DNA of 64,000 nucleotides, from NCBI GenBank assembly GCA_000727475.1, contig KL647323.1, positions 510,506 through 574,505 of the forward strand. The letters run 5' to 3'. This stretch comes from Sarcocystis neurona. Lineage: Eukaryota; Apicomplexa; Conoidasida; Eucoccidiorida; Sarcocystidae. Below the pieces are notes generated by a model that saw nothing but the letters and a program-made list of their open reading frames with translations, searched no databases and was not told where the DNA came from. This document shows, piece after piece, positions 47,209 through 59,100 of this stretch; positions within the stretch are counted from its first letter, which is position 1; each line of letters begins with the position of its first letter. Position numbers and translations under genes: made by a program.

Positions 47209-47235
47209 TAGCGACCGCAGCAACAGCAGCAATTG
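46980..47235. repeat. CAACAGCAG repeat block
   Basis: Interrupted CAG/CAA runs are open in all three plus frames (Gln, Asn/Ser, Ala/Thr) and in minus frames (Leu, Val/Ala), so frame length here carries no coding information. Confidence 0.95.
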
Positions 47236-47273
47236 TCTCTGTCACTAGCTCTCGTAACCCTGGCCAGCGATCG

Positions 47274-48270
47274 TCACGTGTGGCAGTGTTTAACGCACAC
47301 GCACACAGATATATATGGATACACGCGCTGCGTTCTGCGGCACCGCCTTCGGCAAGGAGGAGCCTGTCTCTCTCCCTCTGCTTCCTTGTCTTGTTCATCT
47401 ACTGCATCGCCTTCGGCAAGAAGAAGCCTCTCCTCTCTCTTCTCCTCCCTCGTCTTTTTCACCACCTGCGTCTTCTGTTCTTCCCCCTCCTCACCTTGTC
47501 GCCCCTTCCCCTATCTTTTCTGCTGGCGCCTCGCGCCTCTTATGTACCTTTCCCCTGTTGGCTGGGAGCACTGCTGCTGCTGCTGTAGCGGCTGCGGAAA
47601 CCCTCCTAATGCAGACAGCTCCATCTTCTGCTGCCTGCAACTCCTGTTCCTAGGACTGACTTTCTGCTGCTGCCGCTGCTCGCGACTGCCTCTGCCTAGT
47701 TGTTTCCAGGCCACGCTCCCACTGCAATCCGCTGCAGCTGCTATTGCTGCTGCCAGCGTCTCTGCTTGACGCTGCTGCCCCTTTGCCATCCTGCTGCTGC
47801 TGCTCCTCCTGCTGTTTGGCAACATCTCGATCGCGCTGCTGCTACTGCTGCAGCGCAGCTGCAATCCTTGTCAGGCTTCTCTTCCCAGCCACTGCGCTTC
47901 TCCCCCCGGTGCCCACCTGCATGCGCGTGCTGCAACAAACGGACGGACTGCTGCCCGCCGCAGCTGCAGCACCAGCAGCATGACATTCGTCCCTGCTGCA
48001 GCCACTCTGCCTATCACCTTGCGCTGCTGTGTTGCCTACTGATTCCCCACGTGGGCTGCCGCTACTGCGACTGCCGCTGTCGCTGTTCCCAGGAGTGCTC
48101 CTGCTGTTGTTGCTGCTGTTGCTGTTGCTGCAGCATCTGTGCTGCCTGCCGCTGCGATATTGCCCGAGCCATCGCAGCTATCTGCGTTTTTTTTTCGTCC
48201 TTCTCAGCACGCTTTTCCCCTCTCCTTCCTTGTCGGCCTCTCTGTTGATTTTCCCTTTTCTCCCTGCATA
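47274..48270. other. CTG-rich block with conflicting frames on both strands
   Basis: Protein-like peptides occur on minus (MAKGQQRQAETLAAAIAAAA near 47790; MARAISQRQAAQMLQQQQ near 48174, a good ATG). They also occur on plus (LVRLLFPATALLPPVPTCMR near 47870; ASVLPAAAILPEPSQLSAFF near 48135). The strand of any gene here cannot be decided from sequence alone. A duplicated motif GC(C/A)TTCGGCAAG(A/G)A(A/G)GAGCCT occurs twice at about 47345 and 47409. Confidence 0.4.
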
Positions 48271-48380
48271 GGAGAAACGCGTGCCATCTATGGAAGCCTC
48301 TCCACCGGCTTGTTTCTCTTCCTTTGTGCTTCAATCCCTCCACGTATATCCGGGACTCTCCTCAACAAAGTAATTCGAAT

Positions 48381-48899
48381 ATGAACGAAAGCGCTAGGCC
48401 AGGGGACGCAGAGTCCTTCCTGTGTCTAACGTCTGTGCAAGCGTGTGTGGGCGGCGCCCCGGCTGTCTTTTCGAGTGTACGTACACTTCAGCGTGCGACG
48501 GTTTTGGCGCAGGACGACCCAGCGACGGCGCTGGCGGCAGGCTGTGCGGCGGCAGCCCGCAGCACCACGAAGCCCCTGCAGCAGACGAAGCAGCGGAGCA
48601 GTTGCAGCAGCGCCTGCCGCGCGTGGCCGACAGCAGCAGCGGAGAGCGGAGGCTGCAGCAGCAGCAGCGAGAAGAGGCAGCAGCAGAAACGCAGAGCAGG
48701 GTCACCAGCAGCAGGAGCGAAGAGCCGAGGCTGCAGCAGCAGGAGCTCGTGCAGCTCATCGCAGGCGACGAAGCAGGAGCCACAGCATCTACCCCGCCTT
48801 CTGCAGGAGAATGAAAAGGGGGAGCTTCTTTTTCTCACTGTCGCTCACTCTTTCTGTCTGTTTTCCGCCTTTGCGGACAAGCTCTGCTGCTGCTGCTGA
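48381..48899 (+). CDS. Possible first exon with CAG-encoded Ser/Gln tracts
   Basis: The ATG at 48381 (A at -3) opens MNESARPGDAESFLCLTSVQ and continues through RTLQRATVLAQDDPATALAA into CAG-repeat sequence to a TGA at 48897. A second plus frame (48422-48814) becomes the better-looking one after about 48530 (GERRLQQQQREEAAAETQSR, then QELVQLIAGDEAGATAST) and also ends in a stop. I cannot choose the frame or the donor. It may be the first exon of the gene that continues at 49047. Confidence 0.3.
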   Translation: MNESARPGDAESFLCLTSVQACVGGAPAVFSSVRTLQRATVLAQDDPATALAAGCAAAARSTTKPLQQTKQRSSCSSACRAWPTAAAESGGCSSSSEKRQQQKRRAGSPAAGAKSRGCSSRSSCSSSQATKQEPQHLPRLLQENEKGELLFLTVAHSFCLFSAFADKLCCCC

Positions 48900-49046
48900 C
48901 ACGCGAGCAGCGCGCTCGCTTTCTCTGCAAAAATCGAAGAGACCCACGGGGGCCTTTTTGTCTCCACGTCTCCTGCTGCTGCTGCCTGCACACATATGTG
49001 AGAGTGTAGCCCTAGCGTTTTCTCTCATACGTTTATATGTGTGCAG

Positions 49047-49177
49047 GTGTTCAACAGCTTTGCAGCTGCCAACGCCCAGGGAGATGCCGACGACGAACAG
49101 TTTTGCGACCTTTTAGAACAAGTCGCCCTCGTCCCAGCAGCGAACTTCTCTTCGCCCCAGCCCCCCCTTCCTCTTCA
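49047..49177 (+). CDS. Short acidic exon, protein unidentified
   Basis: After the acceptor TATGTGTGCAG the plus strand reads VFNSFAAANAQGDADDEQFC and DLLEQVALVPAANFSSPQ in phase 0, with no repeats, and then drops into CACACA/TATA microsatellite. The contrast marks it as a genuine exon. The 3' end is approximate because no strong donor is visible before the microsatellite. No domain is recognised. Confidence 0.45.
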
Positions 49178-49179
49178 AA

Positions 49180-49375
49180 AAACATATACATACACCCAAA
49201 CACGCCCACATATATTTGTCTACGCATGCGTATACGAACGGCCACACACACACACACACGTACACGTATATATGTATATATGGATGCAGCTGCTGTATAT
49301 ATGTATGTCTAAATACCCTGTACACACACATACATATATATATATATGTATATATATGTGTATGTCTCTGTGTGG
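49180..49375. repeat. CACA/TATA microsatellite
   Basis: ACACACACACACACGTACACG and repeated TATATATATGTATATATATG lie between two candidate exons and are probably intronic. Confidence 0.88.
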
Positions 49376-49471
49376 GAGTCTTCGCACTGGCGTTACGCTG
49401 GTATGGCTGCGTTGTCCAGTTGGGTCCCCGGCGAGGTGGAACCTCCGCCTTTTTCTGCTTCTCTTCTGTCT

Positions 49472-49720
49472 GAGTGACCTGCTCATCGCCACGGAGTACT
49501 TCTTTGAGGAAGAAGAAATTCCGCGGCTGTCCGACCCGAAGAGAAGAAGGCGGCGGAGGCGAGGGCAGCGGCGACGGAGAGAAGAGACGCGGCAGCACTG
49601 CGATAGCTGCTGCTCTCCTTCTTCTGGCTTTTGCCGAGGACGCCACCGGCTCCATCTGTGCAGGGGCTCCGTCAGCCGGCGCTGACCACCACCACCCCCA
49701 ACCAAATTCTCTTCGTTCTG
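49472..49720 (+). CDS. Exon with acidic-basic tract, protein unidentified
   Basis: Following a pyrimidine-rich stretch ending CTGTCTGAG, one frame reads DLLIATEYFFEEEEIPRLSD and then a long Lys/Arg run, stopping at 49685. Another frame (from the ATG at 49474) runs through LAFAEDATGSICAGAPSAG to a GTGAGA donor at 49721. The acidic-then-basic peptide is the more convincing one, but only the second frame reaches the good donor. It is probably part of the same gene as 49047. Confidence 0.35.
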
Positions 49721-50024
49721 GTGAGACGGAGGTATCTTTTTCGACTTCCCTTCTGCGGCGTCCCCTGGCCAGCCGGCAGACGCCCGCTTTCTGCTGCTGC
49801 TGCTGCGCGGCGGGGAGTCGCAGACGCGTCGTGGGACCGCGGCCTCGGAAGGAGTCACGCACGCGTCGCCACGGGGTGTACGTACACCTGACGCGCGTCT
49901 TCGTCAGCCGGCAGCAAAATTCGGAGTCTGAAGCTGCCCCAACGAGCGGTGTGTGCATCACCATCTGTCTTCAAGTAAAAACACACGCAAAAAAAGCAAA
50001 GAGAAGAAGTGGCGGAGCTTCAAC

Positions 50025-50139
50025 ATATACATATATGTGCGTATACATATATATATGTGCGTATATATATATATGTGCGTATATATATATGTGCGTATAT
50101 ATATATGTGCGTATATATATATATATATATGTGCGTATA
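50025..50139. repeat. (TATATATGTGCG)n microsatellite, left of gap
   Basis: Five or more copies of GTGCGTATATATATAT with variable TA length run up to the gap. Confidence 0.92.
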
Positions 50140-50454
50140 NNNNNNNNNNNNNNNNNNNNNNNNNNNNNNNNNNNNNNNNNNNNNNNNNNNNNNNNNNNNN
50201 NNNNNNNNNNNNNNNNNNNNNNNNNNNNNNNNNNNNNNNNNNNNNNNNNNNNNNNNNNNNNNNNNNNNNNNNNNNNNNNNNNNNNNNNNNNNNNNNNNNN
50301 NNNNNNNNNNNNNNNNNNNNNNNNNNNNNNNNNNNNNNNNNNNNNNNNNNNNNNNNNNNNNNNNNNNNNNNNNNNNNNNNNNNNNNNNNNNNNNNNNNNN
50401 NNNNNNNNNNNNNNNNNNNNNNNNNNNNNNNNNNNNNNNNNNNNNNNNNNNNNN
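50140..50454. other. Assembly gap (315 N)
   Basis: A run of 315 N lies inside a TATA/GTGCG microsatellite. Frames that cross it are artefacts. Confidence 0.99.
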
Positions 50455-50499
50455 TATATATATATATATATATGTCGTGTATATATATATATATGTGCG

Positions 50500-50548
<49 letters not shown>

Positions 50549-51560
50549 GTGTATGTGTACTTACAGGTGTGTCTGTAGGGAGGAGTATACATAAACGTAT
50601 GTATGTATAAATGTGTGTATGGCTATAACTTGAAACTCTCTGTTTTCAAAGAACAGCATATATATATACATATGTATATATGTGTGTATGTCTACGCACA
50701 TTTATACATCTATGTATCTCTCTCTACATATATATATGTGTAAGTGTGTCTCTGTGTATATATATATGTTTCTTTCTAGGCATACATATACCTCTCCAGG
50801 CGTATATATATATGCCGATCTATATACACACCTATAATTTTCTCTGTCTTTGTGTCCGTATATATGTGTATGCATATGTACATACACATCTCTCTTTGCA
50901 TATATATATATCTCTCTCTGCATATATATATCTATGTATATATATATGCGTATCTGTGTCCTTGTGTCTGCATCTGTGTCTGTATATATCTGCGTGTATA
51001 TACACATATAAATCTTTCACTCTCTCCATATATATATGGATGAGTGTGTATAGACGTATGTATGTATCTGCGTGCATATATGTATATATATGTGTAGGGG
51101 ATGTAGGAATATGAGTAGAATGTAGGGGAGGATGAAAAGGAGATTATCGAAGGAAAGGCATTTATATAATAGACAGGCTGGCTGGAGGTTTGCATGCGTC
51201 GCGTATCGTAACATATATATGTGTGGGTCTCTCTTCGTGTATATATGTTTGTATCACTCTCTTCATATATATGTATGTAGGTGCTTCTTTCTTGATTTAT
51301 ACATATATATCGATATGACATTCTTTATATATAATATATAGGTGGGAGTCTCTTCATGCATGTATATCTATATATATATTGTCATGACTCTCTTCGTATA
51401 TATATAGGTGTGTCTCTCTTTATATATATGTGTGTATGTATATGTATGTATTGATGCATGTCTGTGTTGGTATTAACATATATTTGACTGTGTGTGTCTC
51501 TCGATATTTATACATGTATATATATCCATATTTGTATAGGCATATTGATATATGCATGTC
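50455..51560. repeat. TATA/TGTG/TCTC microsatellite block, right of gap
   Basis: More than 1 kb of TATATATATG, TGTGTATG and TCTCTCT units is broken by short unique spacers (for example 51100-51200). There is no gene. Confidence 0.9.
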
Positions 51561-51569
51561 TCTGTCTCT

Positions 51570-52883
51570 GTGTCTCTGTTGAATATATTGACGTCACCGG
51601 CGCAGAGGTGTTGGTGACTTGCTGCTGCAACGAGGACCGTAGAAACCACTCCTTCGCATATTTGTTATCGACATTTTTTATCGAAGACTCTCCAGTAGGT
51701 CGCCGTTTTATTTCTTTTTCTGCTTCTCTTCCGGAGACGATGCTGCTGCGCACGTAGAGACGCTCTCACACACGGTGACAGAAGCTTCTGCTGCTCCAGC
51801 GATGAATCCCTCTGCTGCTGGTGCTGCAGCGCTGACGTGGTGCTGCTGCTGCGGTTGCCGACAGTTCATGTGACGGTCGAAAACGAGCGAGGCAACGGGA
51901 AAAAAGAAGCAGCGCCGTCAGCAGCACGGGCGGACTAGGAACTGCGCCTGCAGCAGGAGCGGCAGGAGCGGGAGGAGCGGCAGGAGCAGCAGACGTGGGA
52001 ACACCGGGTGCGCGAGGCAGGGCAGCAGCGGGGGACCTGCAGCATGTGGACGCAGGAGGACCGACTTTTTCCTCTTCGGTAGTTGCGCCTCCTGCAGACG
52101 TTCGAGCCAAGCAGCAGGAAGGAGGCTGTGTGTTTGGAGAGAGCAGCAGGAAGCTCTTGACAGAGAAGGCGGCAGAGGAGGAGGAGCGGCAGGAGCAGCA
52201 GCAGCTCGAGGGGCAGGAGAGAAACTAAGAAGCGCGCCAGCAGCAGAGAGAGCTGCAACAGGTGCTGGGGACGGAGACGCAGTCGTCGCCGCAGCAACCC
52301 ACACGTAGCAGCAGCAGCAGCAAAAGCAGCACCGGCCGGGACTGCTGCAGCGATAGCCGAAGACTACCAGCAGTGCCAGCAGCAGCAGCGCCAGCAGCAG
52401 CAGCGCCAGCAGCAGCAGCGCCAGCAGCAGCAGCGCCAGCAGCAGCACCAACAGCGGGACCTACTGAAGCGACTGACGTAGGGACCCCCGAGGCGCTGCT
52501 GCAGCAGCAGGAGCAGGAGCAGCAGGAGCAATCGAAGAAGCAGCAACAGCAGCAAGGACGGCAACAACATGAGGAGCAGGTGAATGGACGAGACCAGGCA
52601 CATGTTCTACGCGTGCCCATGTAGTAGCCGAGGTGCCGAAGTGGGGAAGGAGCAGCGGGTAGCAGCAGGTTGTCTTGCCGGGAGACTCAAGCCCCAGCGC
52701 CGTCCAAGCTGCAGCAGCAGCAGGGGCGGCAGCAGCAGTAGCGGCGGGGACAGAGTTGTGCGGCTGTTGAAGAGTTGCTGCTGCTCCTCTGCGGAAGTGT
52801 CTGCACGCCGGCCCCAGGACGTCTTCCTGTTCTTCTACTTTTGTTCTCTTCTGCCTTTTGGTCTTCCGCTCTTTCGGTCGCAT
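51570..52883. other. CAG-rich block with protein-like frames on both strands
   Basis: On minus, SGREAEKEIKRRPTGESSIK (about 51735), SAAGALLSFSPAPRAAAAPA (about 52250) and VEHVPGLVHSPAPHVVAVLA (about 52605) look coding. On plus, TGAEVLVTCCCNEDRRNHSF (about 51600) and PTEATDVGTPEALLQQQEQ (about 52460) do as well. The block contains a 15-bp repeat at 52382-52460. I leave the strand undecided. Confidence 0.35.
52382..52460. repeat. 15-bp coding-like repeat, five copies (AAAAP)
   Basis: GCCAGCAGCAGCAGC repeats about five times with almost no change. In one plus frame it encodes AAAAP units and in the opposite strand GAAAA units. Confidence 0.92.
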
Positions 52884-52910
52884 ACGCTTTCTGCTGCTGT
52901 TTTTCCGCAG

Positions 52911-53195
52911 CTCGTGGGAGCCACCGGAGAAGAAAAGAGACGGAGTTTGTTGGACCGAGCGGAAGAAGCAGCAGCAGCAGCACCAGAGATGCCCTTTGCG
53001 CCTTCTGTTGAACGATGCTGCTTTCTGACACCAGGAAGGAGCAGGGCAGCGACACCCGCAGCAGCAGCAGCAGCTGTCAGGGGCGCACGTCGAGCAACAG
53101 CAGCAGCAGCAGAAAGAGGAGCGACAGCCGGAGCAGCAACAGCAGCAGGAAGAGCGACAGCCGCGGCAGCAACAGCAGCTGCCAGGGGCGCAGGA
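52911..53195 (+). CDS. Exon start near the giant LRR gene, Ala-rich
   Basis: The tract TTTCTGCTGCTGTTTTTCCGCAG ends at 52910. The frame after it reads LVGATGEEKRRSLLDRAEEA and EMPFAPSVERCCFLTPGRS before entering Ala-rich repeat and a TGA at 53196. It is in a different frame from the large LRR open frame that starts at 53015. If both belong to one gene, a frame-changing intron must lie between 53050 and about 54800, or the LRR frame begins later than its first ATG. The opposite strand is also open here. Confidence 0.4.
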
Positions 53196-56100
53196 TGAGC
53201 ACCAACAGCAGCAACGGGAGTGGTAGCAGGAAGAGGAGGGACGGCAGGAGGGCCAGCAGCAACAGCAGCGGCAACCGCAGCTGGAACCGCGACAACAGCA
53301 GCAGAGAAGTTGTCGAAGACCAAGCCTGCGCCAGCAATTATAGAGGGAACGAGGTCAGCAGCAGCCGCGGCAGCAGCAACGCCAGCAGCAGCTGTAAGCG
53401 TGAACGAGCGAGCCGGAGCAGCAGCGCAGGCGGTAGTAGCAGCAACACCAGCACTGCAGGAAGCAGCACCAACAGCAGGACTGTAGGTAAGAACCAGAAG
53501 GCAGAAGGCAGCAGCAAGAGCAAAGCAGGAAGCAGCAGAAAGAGTACAGCAGGCAGCGGCAGCAAGAGAAAAGCAGAAAGCAGCAGCAAGAAGGAAGCAG
53601 GAGGCAGCAGCAACATTGGCGGCAGCTCGGAGGGCAGCAGAAGCAGCAACAGCCGTGGTGCAGACCGCGTTGCCAAGAAAAGGAGCAGCAGGTCTGCTGG
53701 GGGTGATAATTTTGAAGAAACCATGCGCAGAAATAGCAGCAGTGAGGACGCCGGTGATAGGGAAAGGGCAGGCAGCAGCACATCGCCGTGGGGCAGCGAG
53801 ACACCCGGCAGCAGCAGGGAGCGACGGTGCGGGAAGACTGAGGGAGCAGCAGCTACGGGACTCTCACCGAGCAGCAACAGCAGCAGCAACGGCGGAAAAG
53901 GAGGAGGCAGGGGGAGGCGTGGCGGCACCAGCAGCGGAAGAGGGCGCGGGCATCCAAGCAGCAGCGACAAACGTAGTGAGAAACCCACCGGTTTAAGCGG
54001 CAGCAAGACCAGCCCTGCAGAAGGCAGTCCGAGCAGCATCGAGAGCAGGAGCAGCGGCAGCGACAGCAGCAGCAGGAACAACAGCAACAGCAATAGCAGC
54101 AGCACCAGTAGCAGCGGCTGCAATAGCAGCAGCAGTAATAGCAACAGCAGCAGTGGAGACGCATATATGTCTGGTGTACCGGTAGACGCCGACTGCCGCA
54201 AGTGTAGCAGCAGCAGAGGGAGGAGCAGAAAGCGCAGCAGCAGCGTTGAAAGTAGCAGTGGCGGCGGGGACGCCCCGATGGGAGGGAGCAGCAGCAGCAG
54301 CAGCACACCGCCGCGCAACAGCAGCAACAGCGCGGAATTACCTGGGGAGGCGAGCAACAGCGACAGCAGCAGCCACGGCAGCGGCACAGCAGCTCCCACT
54401 CGCAGAAGCAGCAGCAGTGGGGCCCCTCCGAGCAACAGCAGCAGCAGCGCAGTGGCCGAAGGCAGCGTCGGCAGCAACAGCAGCAGCTCCGTCTCTACAA
54501 GAAGAAGCAGCGGCAGCAGCAGCGGAGGGGACTCGAGCAGCAGCAGCAGCAGGAAAGACTCTTCAGGCAGCAGCAGCTTAATTTGTACGAGGAGTCGCAG
54601 CGACAGCGACGAACCGAGCAACGGCAGCAGCAGGGCAGTGTGCAGCAGCAGCAGCGGGGGAATCACGGACGGCAGCAGCACTACCTCGCCTTGTACGAGC
54701 AACAGCAACAGCAGTCGCAGAGAAGTCGTAACTAGCAGCAGCAACAGGACCAAGGACGGGAGAGGCATCGTTTCCAGCAGCAGCCCAGTCGATAAAAGAA
54801 ACAGCAGCAGCAGCAGCATCGTATTACATAGCGTCAAGTCGGATGGAAGTGAACTGCTGCAGCAGGTCGCACCGCCAGAAAATGTCTCAGCTTCGCGGCC
54901 GGGTACCGCTGTTCGATTCGCAACAGCAGCAGAAATAACGGCAACAGCAGGGGCGGCATCGCCGCAGCTAGCAGGAGCTGCAGCAGGTTCGCCAGTCGCA
55001 GTAGAAGCAGCAGCAAGAGCTGTAGCAGCAGCAGCAACGGCAGCAGTTACGTCGCCAGAGCCACCAGCAGCCGCGACAGCCTCCCCAGCGACAGCATCAG
55101 CAGCGACAGCCTCAACGGCAACAAGAGCAGCAGCGGCAGCCTCGCCAGCGACTGCAGCAGCAGCGAGGGCCTCGCCGGCAAGAGCGACAAGGCCAGCCTC
55201 GCCAGCGACAGAAGCAGCAGTGCCAGCCTCGCCGGCGACAACAGCAGCAGTGGCAGCCTTGGTCGCGTCAAGAGAAGCATTAGCACGAGGAGCAGCAGCT
55301 GCGTGGCCAGCAGAGAGAGCAGCAGCAGCTGCAGCGTCACCAGCGGCAGCAGAAGCAGCAGCGTGGTTAGCAGCAGGAAAATCCGCAGGAGTACAGAGCC
55401 CAGCAGCGAGAGCCTGGGCAACAGCAGAAGCAGCAGCAGCGTCAGCTGGATGCGGGGCAGCGAGCCCAGTAGCCGCACTTGCTCAGATGATTGCTGTTTC
55501 CCCCGTTTCTTGCGTGTCTCGTGGCAGCAGCAGCAGCATGTCAGCACCAACAGCAGGACAAGGTTGGCTTGAGAGATGCGGAATGGGCGGCCGTGGAGAC
55601 GGACGCGCAGCACCACCTGGAGCTGCTGCTCGGGACGCAATAGCAAGCAGCCAAGGGAACCGCAGCAGGAGCAGCAGCAGAGCAGGCGAAGCAAGAACAG
55701 CTGTCCCTATTGTTGTTGCACCAGAGAGTCGCCCTAGGACGACGACAATACGCAGAAGATTTGACCTGCTTGATCCTGCTGCTGCTGAGACTGTCGAGGA
55801 CTTGTTAAATGCGGCAGACAGACTTGCTGCTGCTGTTGCTGCTGTCGGCGCTGTGCGACGCCGCCCCTCTCCTGGCGGAGATATACATGCACTTCAGAGA
55901 GAATCTGCTGCTGCTGCTGCTGCAAACCGAGCGGCTGCTGCTGGCGGGGACAGAGATGCCCCTGCCGCGGCACACGCTGCTGCTGCTGTGAGGCAAGCAG
56001 CTCCCATTGCTGCAGCACGCGGGCAGGGGTCAGACACTGCTGCGGCTGCTGCTGCCCCCCCCCCGCCCTACCACGCCGCAGCACATGCTGTTACCTACGC

Positions 56101-59100
56101 AACCGCTACCGACAAACAAGAAGGCAATGCTGCCGACAAGCGAGGCGGCGCGGTTAACAAAGTCGACCTTTCCCTTAGGACCGAGAGTCTCGACCCTTCG
56201 CCGAACAGCAGATCGAAGGTTGCTGCCAGTCCCTACTCAGCGCCCGCTGGTGCTGTCGCTGCTGCTGCTGCTGCTGTCACCGGTGCTGCTGCTGGTTCTG
56301 CGGCTGCTGCTGTCGCGTCGGGAGCTCCCGCTGCAGGTAGCAGAGGAGTCTGCGCCCCCGCTGCTGCCGGAAACATCGCTGTTTTCGCTTCTGCAGCTTC
56401 TCCTGCTGCTGACGGCAGCAGAAGCGTCCTCGCACCGTCGACGCGGAGTAACACTGCTGCACTCCGCTTCGACAATACTGCTGCTGCTGCTGCTGACGAC
56501 TGTGCCGCGACAACAGCTCCTGGAAGCAAGGGGCACCTGGCTGCGAACGAAGGAGTCGCTGCCGACAGCGCACGGACTGCTGCCGACAGCCTCCTCGCCG
56601 CTGGTGTGAACATTTCGTCGCTTCTTGCCCACGAAGCTCCAGCCGCGGCCGACACACTCGCCGCTGCCGACACGGCTGCAGACGCGGACATCTCTGTCGC
56701 CGAGAGTACACCGACTGCTGCCTCCGTTCCCGCAGCCGACAGCACCTGGGGCGCAGCCGACAGCAGCCTAGGCGCCGCCGACAGCAGCCCAGGCGCCACC
56801 GACAACAACGGGGGCACCGCTGTCCGCAAGAGAGGCACAGGGGACGCCAGGAGGGGCGCTGCGGCGAACCTGCTCATGGGATTCAGCGGCGGTACCGCTG
56901 CAGATAAGGACGAAGCATTTTGCAGAGGAGGGGACGAGCATAGCAGCAGCAGCAGAGATGTGAGTCCACCGCCTAAAATTCCTCGGTATTTACGAGTGGA
57001 CCCCTGCCCGGCTGACGCTGCTGCTGCAGCTTCTTCTCCCCCCGTTTCTGCTGTTGCCGTATGCAGCCCTCCCGCTGCCGTCGTAGCTTCTGCAGGGGGG
57101 AGCACTGCTGCTGCTGCTGTTGCTCGGCAGGCTGCTGCGGGTGTTGCAGGAAGTGCTGCTGCTGCTGCAGCAGAGAAACACGCCGTGCTGAGAGGTTGCA
57201 GACTTCCCGCTGCCTCTACTGCTACTGCTGCCCCTGCTGCGCATCCCCCCGCCTCTATCGTGGGCGTCGCCGCCGACCCTGCTGCTGCTGCTGCTTCACC
57301 TCGTTCTGCCGCTCCGGAAGCCACCGCTGCTGCGTGCGTAGAAACTGCCGCCGCTGCTGCAGCAGGTGACGTGTGCCGCAGCAAAACCGCTGACGACAGC
57401 AGCAGCAGCGGCGCGGACAGCAGCAGCGGTCCTTGCAGCAAGGAGGAAGACAGGAGCAGCAGCAGCGGGGACCGGGGGAGTAGTGACGGCAGCGTGGGCG
57501 CTTGCTTCAACATTGACGGCAGCAGCAACGTCGGGAGAGCGAGAAGCAGCTCAGGGGACGGCAGCAACAACACGGAGAGCAACGGGAAGGAAAGCAGCAC
57601 TGGCAGGTGCAACGTTGCTGGTGACAACACATCGACGAAAGGCAGCACGTGGACAGGCAGCAGCAAGACGGAAAATACGAGCGACAGCATGAGACGCAAG
57701 AACAGCACTTCTTGCGAGGGGGCGGACGAGAGGAGCAGCAGCAGCAACCGCAGCAGCAGAAGCAGCACGCGCGGCAGCATCAGCAGCAGCACAGGCGGCG
57801 ACAGACGACCGAGCAGCAGCAGCAGGAACAGCGGCAGCAGAAACAGCAGCAGGAGCAGCAGAAGTAGCAGCAGCAGCAGTCCGAGCGGCAGCGGTCTGTT
57901 TGGCCCGTCGTGCGGAGGAGGAGGTCTGCTGGAAGTGGCGCTGCTTCAGCGACTGTCTCCCGAGCAAACAGCACAGAAAGTGCAAGATATCTGCAGCAGC
58001 CGCAGCACTTTGCAAGTGCTGATATTTCGTGGGGCATCCTTTCCGTCGGCGCATGCCGTCGCGCGACTTTTCACCGCAGCAGCCGCGGCGCCACACCTCG
58101 TCAAGCTGCTCATGTATGACCTGGACGTTTGTTCAGCTGCGGAATTCCTCGTTTTCTGCGCAGGTCTTGGCCGCTGCAAAACCCTCAGACATGTCGACGC
58201 GAACGCGGTTGCTGCTGCTGGCCTGCCGCCCTGGCGTACGTTGCTGCTACTACGCGCGCTGCGGCGCCTGCCGGACCTGCGTCATCTCACTCTCAGTGGC
58301 AATCAGATGGAGCCGCGCAGACGCCGGGGTCTGCAGCAACAGCAGCAGAAGCAACACGCGAACCTTACGTCGCAGCAGCAGCAGCTGCAGCAGCACCCGG
58401 TGGCCAGCCTCCTCCTGCACCCGGGAACCCTGCTCGGGCTGCAGCAGCAGCAGCGACCGCACGCGCATCTTCCGACGCTCCAGCAGCGCTCTCAGCAGCA
58501 GTACGCGTCCCTTTGCTGGCAGCAGCAGCAGCTGCTGCTACACCAGCTCCAGGTGCACACGTCTCTGCTGCAGCAGCAGCACCGCCTGTCGCAGCAGCGA
58601 CAGGAACAGGAACCGCACCCTACGAAGCGCGACCCCCTGCAGCTCCTCCTGGAACAGCAGCAGCAGCTGCAGCTCTCCTCGCTTCCCTTGCAACAGCGCG
58701 TTCTGAGAGGGACTGAGAAGCAGCAGCAGCAGCAGGAGCAACAGCCGCAGCAGCTGTTGACACCGGAACAGCAGCAGCAAGTGCAGCAGCAGCGCACGTC
58801 TTCGCGGAAGACAGAGACAGAACCTGCGGCATCTGCTGCAGAAGGAAAGAAGCAGAGACTGCTGCTGAAACAGCAGGACCCCGTCCAGCAACCGCTCCCG
58901 TGCCCATTGTCGAACAGCAGCAGCAACAGCAGCAACGCGACCAGGAGCAGCAGCAGCACGGGGTCCGGCAGCGTCGTGCCGTGGTGCAACAGCAGCAGCA
59001 ACCTCGTCGTCAGCCGCAGCAGCAGCAGGGAAGATGCGGCGGTATGTGGAGAGGGCGGCCAGACTGCTACAGGAAGTTCTCGACGACGAGATGAAGAGAA

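Noticed and set aside
53338..54837. 499-codon minus Leu-rich frame opposite the LRR gene
   Set aside because: It is almost pure Leu from CTG reading; the plus strand carries the LRR motifs.
56233..57792. 519-codon minus Ala/Leu frame
   Set aside because: It is shadow of the LRR main exon, open because GCT/CTG triplets lack stops.
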